Positions 60,158-64,000 of a DNA stretch of 64,000 bases are shown piece by piece. Both the position numbers and the translations under genes were made by a program. The stretch covers positions 1 to 64,000 of the forward strand of contig JACKOF010000001.1 of NCBI GenBank assembly GCA_024234435.1, in the 5' to 3' direction. The stretch comes from Pseudomonadales bacterium (lineage in GTDB: Bacteria > Pseudomonadota > Gammaproteobacteria > Pseudomonadales > Porticoccaceae). Every line of letters begins with the position of its first letter. The first letter of the stretch is position 1. The notes under the pieces are model-generated. The model saw only the letters and a list, made by a program, of their open reading frames with translations. It did not search any database and was not told the DNA's origin.

Positions 60158-60706
60158 CTAAAGCACAAAGGGTATCAGCATTTTGCTGTGGCGTTGATAG
60201 CTTAGATAGTTCTCGCCAAAAAAATTGATATTTTCAGTTTCTTCGACTTTGGCTGTAATAATCAGCATCAAGCTAACCAGCGCAGCAATCAACACTGTAA
60301 ACCAGGTTGGCTGCTGAAACATAATGCCCCAGTTCAGTATCAGTAGCGAGCTGTACATTGGGTGCCGGATATATTTATAGATACCTTGAGTGACGAGCTG
60401 TGTTGTATTCTCAAAGCCAAAGTTCTCCGGTGTATTTAGTCTTTTCTGTTTCCCGCCTTTTTTGCGGAGTTGTCTGACGGACAGAATCACAATGATCAGC
60501 GAAGTTATTAGCAAGCAGAATGAGATGGCTTGATTTGTGTTCCATGAGTTAAGGTTTGCGAAACGGTAATTGATGACCAGAAGTAAGAGTATGCCTTCAA
60601 ATGCGAAGAAACGATAAAAACCATGGCAGGAAGGATTGGCTAATTGTTTCCGGCAAAGACTGAAGAGAATACAACTCACAAAAATGAATAGAACTACTGA
60701 TGTCAT
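60158..60706 (-). CDS. Isoprenylcysteine carboxyl methyltransferase-like membrane methyltransferase
   Basis: 182 residues from ATG 60706 (GGACC 7 bases upstream); TTG 60727 is the other option. About five membrane helices. The SAM-site region LVTQGIYKYIRHPMYSSLLILNWG and the C-terminal EETENINFFGENYLSYQRHSK match the ICMT/PEMT-like family. In this setting it may O-methylate the resorcinol or a lipid intermediate at the membrane. It leads the minus-strand run that contains the exporter, ACP and KAS pair, though the 73-base gap leaves room for a separate promoter. Confidence 0.75.
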   Translation of the reverse strand: MTSVVLFIFVSCILFSLCRKQLANPSCHGFYRFFAFEGILLLLVINYRFANLNSWNTNQAISFCLLITSLIIVILSVRQLRKKGGKQKRLNTPENFGFENTTQLVTQGIYKYIRHPMYSSLLILNWGIMFQQPTWFTVLIAALVSLMLIITAKVEETENINFFGENYLSYQRHSKMLIPFVL

Positions 60707-60762
60707 AGAAAAGGTCCGCAAGCCCAAGCCCGTAGCTGGGCCTGCTGAACAGATAGTGTCTG

Positions 60763-61524
60763 CTAGGGGTAACCTGTTTCGTTAGGGTCTATGAGTACCT
60801 CAAGAACACGCCAGGATGCGGAGTAATGGCTTTCGTTAGAAAAAACAATACGTCCTTTCCCTTTGTATAAGGCTGCTGTTCTGGCGACATCTCCACCCTT
60901 AAAGTTGAAGGGGATCCATGCCTTTCCGGTTTGGTAGGTTGTTGTAGCCGTTGGTTCTCCGACTAAAGCATAAGCCTGAGACATGCTCATGCCGACTTTC
61001 ACCTCCGTGAGTGACGCCCCCCCGCTGGCGGCTGTTTTAGTAGGTGATGATTTTGCTGGTTTGCGAGAAACTGTTGGTTTAGAACCCTTTCCTTCGCGAA
61101 GGTTAGCTAAGGAGATACTGCCTTTCGTATATTGTTCTGCGTTATCTTCGCCCAGGTTTTTGAGAGATTTCTTTGCATACTTTTTCAGTTTTCGATGAGC
61201 ACCGTTCTCCGCAACTTCTGCCAGTGTGCTACGGTAACGACTCAGGCCGGAGTTGCCTAAGGCCTTGCTGGCCCAGGACATTGCATCGATATTTGTGTTG
61301 TCTGACTTGTGATAATTTTGCAGTAGAACTTCAGCCAGAACGTCCAGTATTTCGGTGTTTGTTTCGCCAGTGTGGTACAGGTTTTTAGCTGCGTTGCGAA
61401 CGCTGGCGGGACCACCATTTATCAGGAGGTTTATATTGTGCTCATCTGTAGCAGAAAGGGTGAAGCCCTGAGTGGAAAAAAATAAAGTAATTGCCGCTAG
61501 TAAACAGGTAATAGATTTAGCCAT
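60763..61524 (-). CDS. Secreted HEAT-like / SmpA-like protein
   Basis: 253 residues from ATG 61524 (AAGGAAA 7 bases upstream); the frame to 61656 is longer but unlikely. Signal peptide about 1-22 (KSITCLLAAITLFFSTQGF). Residues 25-125 are helical and resemble HEAT repeats (GGPASVRNAAKNLYH; LAEVAENGAHRKLKKYAKKSLKNLG). A Lys/Ser-rich linker leads to GMSMSQAYALVGEPTATTTYQTGKAWIPFNF, like the SmpA/BamE fold. Function unknown. Confidence 0.65.
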   Translation of the reverse strand: MAKSITCLLAAITLFFSTQGFTLSATDEHNINLLINGGPASVRNAAKNLYHTGETNTEILDVLAEVLLQNYHKSDNTNIDAMSWASKALGNSGLSRYRSTLAEVAENGAHRKLKKYAKKSLKNLGEDNAEQYTKGSISLANLREGKGSKPTVSRKPAKSSPTKTAASGGASLTEVKVGMSMSQAYALVGEPTATTTYQTGKAWIPFNFKGGDVARTAALYKGKGRIVFSNESHYSASWRVLEVLIDPNETGYP

Positions 61525-61679
61525 GGCTGATTTCCTTAAATTATTGTTGATCCTAGGGTAGATTGCATAACTGACAAGTTTAGATGGACAGTTATCATAA
61601 GTACAAGAAAATCTCCGTTTGTTGGGTTGGGCTAGGCTGTGCATGTAGCGCGTCATACTCGGTTGGTTCTTGCAAAAAA

Positions 61680-62555
61680 CTAAGCCTGACGTTCCTGTCG
61701 GTACTGGCTGGGAGACAAGCCTATGACCTGTTTGAATTGTCGGGAAAAGTAGTAAGGGTCATCAAAACCCACCTTGGCGGCAATCTGTTTGATGGAGTCG
61801 ATGGAGCTGTCCAGTAACTGGCAGGCATACTGCATTTTCAGGTGAATAAAATACTGTATCGGAGAATGGCCCGTTAGCTGCTTGAATTTTCGTGAGAAGT
61901 GGTATTTTGACAATCGTGCTTCTTCCGCCAGGGATGCCAGGTCCAGGTCTCTTGCAACCCGTACCTGCATTAATTGCTGAATATGGTGAATGTCGAGTTG
62001 TTGTCCACGCAGGGAGTGATTCAGGCGCTCCAGTGTCGCAATGCTGGTGAGCATTTGTTTGAGTAGGCAGGCGGCATGCACAAATGCCGGTTTCGAATAA
62101 TTGGCTTTTCGCAGACTGAAGAGTGTTTCGAAGTCTGCCAGCAGGCGTGGCTGGGGCCCGATATGGCTGACGAGCGAACTGTTTCCAACGAATTGATTGT
62201 AATCGTTGGCCTGGTCGCCGTCGTAGTGGACCCAGTAGATCGTCCAGGGGGTGTTTCGGTTAGCCCGGTACTGATGGGCAACGCCTTTCGGCATGATAAA
62301 GAAATCTCCTGCGCTGACGCGCCAGGTTTTGTTATAGGCTGCCAGTGAGCCTTTGCCGGAGCTGCAATATACCAGCAAATGATTGTTGTGTTTCAGGCGC
62401 TTGAGGCTGTGCCCTGCGGCCGCGGGGTAGTAGCCTGTGGCAAGGGGGTAAAGGTCGCGACTCAACGGGTATTTTCGCAAAAATTCCACGAGGAACTTCG
62501 GTGTCATAAAGCGGATGCCTTGCTGGGGTAATGGCCATTCAGATGTCAGGGTCAT
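61680..62555 (-). CDS. AraC-family transcriptional regulator
   Basis: 291 residues. An N-terminal cupin-like sensor domain (HLLVYCSSGKGSLAAYNKTWRVSAGDFFIMPKGVAHQY) and a C-terminal double HTH (LDLASLAEEARLSKYHFSRKFKQLTGHSPIQYF; SIKQIAAKVGFDDPYYFSRQFKQVIGLSPSQYR). It follows the GntP-type permease by 25 bases on the same strand and probably senses its substrate or a breakdown product. ATG 62507 is an alternative start. Confidence 0.9.
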   Translation of the reverse strand: MTLTSEWPLPQQGIRFMTPKFLVEFLRKYPLSRDLYPLATGYYPAAAGHSLKRLKHNNHLLVYCSSGKGSLAAYNKTWRVSAGDFFIMPKGVAHQYRANRNTPWTIYWVHYDGDQANDYNQFVGNSSLVSHIGPQPRLLADFETLFSLRKANYSKPAFVHAACLLKQMLTSIATLERLNHSLRGQQLDIHHIQQLMQVRVARDLDLASLAEEARLSKYHFSRKFKQLTGHSPIQYFIHLKMQYACQLLDSSIDSIKQIAAKVGFDDPYYFSRQFKQVIGLSPSQYRQERQA

Positions 62556-62580
62556 AAGCGTCAGGCATCCTTGTGGGCTG

Positions 62581-63891
62581 TTACAGCGATAACAATGCGG
62601 TGGCGATAATAGTGCCTATTAAAGGAACGATTACCGTTACCGCACCAAGCGGGGCATAGGCCGTTTTGTGGGATTCACCGCAAATGGCCCGAATCAGTGT
62701 GACGACGAAGCCGTTATGAGGCAGGGAATCCAGTGCTCCGGAAGAAATGGCAACCACCCTGTGCAGTGCCTCGGGGTCTTCTCCCGATTCGAGAAAATCC
62801 GGAGCCAGCACAGGCAATGCGATGGATTGCCCTCCCGAAGCAGAACCGGTGACCGCAGCGATAAGTGAAATACTGACTCCGGCAGCTACCAACGGGTTGC
62901 CAGGAATGGCATTCAGCGAATTTACCAGCATGTCGAAGGCGGGTGATACTTTGACAACAGAGCCAAAGCCTACAACGGCGGCGGTGTTGGCGATGGCTAT
63001 CAGTGCGCCCATGGCCCCTTCGCCCATCGTTACGTTGATATTCTTGAAGTTTTTTGGCGCCAGTAGCCAGGCGGCTATACAACCGGCAAACAGTGCTACC
63101 AGTAGTGCGGATTGCTTGAGACTTTCATGAAAAAAGAAGGTTATCAGCAGAATGCATAACAGTGGTAGCAATGATGCAATGGGGTTCGGCCCGCTAATTG
63201 CGCCTGTTTTTTCTGCTACCGGGTCGTCTTCGCGGGTTTCAAAAACCTCACCACTGGCTACGGCATGGTTGAGCATGCGGTTCAACCAGAAATACCCCAT
63301 GACGGCCATGATGATGGCAACGACAATGCTCACTTCCCACGCGGCGTATGGTGAGGTGCCCAGATATTTTATGGGTATCCAGTTTTGAATTTCCGGTGAG
63401 CCGGCCGACGTCATGGTGAATGTTATAGAGCCAAAGGCGATCGTTGCCGGAATAAAACGCCGAGGCAGGTTTGCCTCTTTGAACAGGCTGACAGCAATGG
63501 GGTAGGCGCTGAAGGCAACAATAAACACACTGACACCACCATAAGTCATCACTGCACACGCCAGTACTACTGCCAGCATGGCGTTCTGGGCGCCGATTCT
63601 TGCGGTGATCCAATGGGCAATACTATGTGCGGCACCGGTTTCTTCCATAAACTTGCCGAAAATGCTGCCAAACAGAAACATGAAAAACCAGGAACCAACA
63701 AATGAGTTAAACCCATTCATATAGGCTTCGATAAAATTTGTTTCTGTTCCTGCAGATGGCAGTAGATGCAGTGATCCTGACAAGGCAACAATAACGGCTG
63801 CCAGGGGAGCGGCAACCAGCAGGCTCATACCGCGAATGGTCATTAGAATCAGCAGGCTGAGTGCGACGATCAGGCCAAGAATGCTCAACAT
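62581..63891 (-). CDS. GntP-family H+ symporter
   Basis: 436 residues, about 12 membrane segments. GSWFFMFLFGSIFGKFMEETGAA, GGVSVFIVAFSAYPIAVSLFKEANLPRRFIPATIAFGSITFTMTSAGSPEIQNWIPIKYLGT and GALDSLPHNGFVVTLIRAICGES match the gluconate/organic acid GntP family. The substrate (sugar acid, hydroxybutyrate or similar) cannot be set. The downstream AraC gene is likely its regulator. Confidence 0.87.
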   Translation of the reverse strand: MLSILGLIVALSLLILMTIRGMSLLVAAPLAAVIVALSGSLHLLPSAGTETNFIEAYMNGFNSFVGSWFFMFLFGSIFGKFMEETGAAHSIAHWITARIGAQNAMLAVVLACAVMTYGGVSVFIVAFSAYPIAVSLFKEANLPRRFIPATIAFGSITFTMTSAGSPEIQNWIPIKYLGTSPYAAWEVSIVVAIIMAVMGYFWLNRMLNHAVASGEVFETREDDPVAEKTGAISGPNPIASLLPLLCILLITFFFHESLKQSALLVALFAGCIAAWLLAPKNFKNINVTMGEGAMGALIAIANTAAVVGFGSVVKVSPAFDMLVNSLNAIPGNPLVAAGVSISLIAAVTGSASGGQSIALPVLAPDFLESGEDPEALHRVVAISSGALDSLPHNGFVVTLIRAICGESHKTAYAPLGAVTVIVPLIGTIIATALLSL

Positions 63892-63935
63892 TGTCTGAGG
63901 TTCTCTCTGTTTGGGGGTACATTATTATTTTCAGG

Positions 63936-63954
63936 CAGTGAGAGGTCCTCACTG
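63936..63954. repeat. Inverted repeat upstream of the GntP-type gene
   Basis: CAGTGAG - AGGTC - CTCACTG is a perfect 7-base inverted repeat, 45 bases before the permease ATG. It could be an operator for the AraC regulator or a hairpin from a gene beyond the window. Confidence 0.35.
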
Positions 63955-64000
63955 GTGGTGTTCGAGGCGAGGCGAGTACGGCATTGAACATGTCTTCTAT

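Noticed and set aside
1..64000. CRISPR arrays, insertion sequences and tRNA genes
   Set aside because: No regularly spaced repeats, transposase-like proteins or tRNA T-loop/acceptor patterns were found by eye.

Overview
The window is a chromosomal segment of a Gram-negative, LPS-bearing gammaproteobacterium. The block tolC - nudF - DUF1249 (yqiB) - cpdA - yqiA - parE keeps the gene order known from E. coli. LPS inner-core genes (hldE, waaA), aceK, ettA and TonB-dependent receptors fit a free-living, probably aquatic member of the Pseudomonadales/Cellvibrionales side of the class. That narrower placement is inference. I see no tRNA, rRNA, insertion sequence, prophage or CRISPR array.

Layout. 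1-6 kb: LPS core locus with a truncated kinase-glycosyltransferase fusion at the left edge, hldE, an aldo-keto reductase/FAD oxidoreductase pair and waaA. 6-14.5 kb: tolC, then the nudF-to-parE block followed by parC. 14.5-16.3 kb: a perfect CRP-type palindrome, a decayed Pmp3/YqaE gene, mscS and a GlsB/YeaQ gene. 16.4-19.9 kb (minus strand): aceK, then a lambda-P-like protein and a triple-DnaT-domain protein. 20-23.5 kb: an orphan TonB receptor and radA. 23.6-38.8 kb: a large cobalamin block with its own promoter and riboswitch: btuB, cobO, cobQ, cobB, cbiZ, btuC, btuD, cobU, cobT, cobC, cobS, cbiB, cobD, btuF, bluB. 39-41 kb: amtB and two small genes. 41.2-45 kb: a three-gene cassette (two PLP enzymes and an ATP-grasp protein) with no obvious known product. 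45-51 kb (mostly minus strand): GIDE-like and LemA proteins, lipocalin, diguanylate cyclase, ettA, plus lhgO on the plus strand. 51.2-60.7 kb: a dialkylresorcinol-like lipid/polyketide cluster. 60.8-64 kb: a secreted protein, an AraC regulator and a GntP-type permease.

The cobalamin genes form one logical pathway. BtuB and BtuF/C/D import corrinoids. CobO adenosylates them. CobB and CobQ amidate side chains. CbiZ strips the nucleotide-loop arm back to cobyric acid. CbiB and CobD re-install aminopropanol phosphate. CobU, CobS, CobT and CobC rebuild the nucleotide loop with DMB made by BluB. No corrin-ring synthesis gene is present here, so the locus reads as import, late assembly and remodelling.

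The most interesting region is 51.2-60.7 kb. DarA-like and DarB-like enzymes (alkylresorcinol ring formation) sit with a fused double hot-dog dehydratase, a KAS II / Cys-less KAS-like pair, a dedicated ACP, a BtrH-type acyltransferase with a small HTH-like partner, an ABC-2 exporter and a membrane methyltransferase. The second candidate for an undescribed pathway is the 41.2-45 kb cassette.
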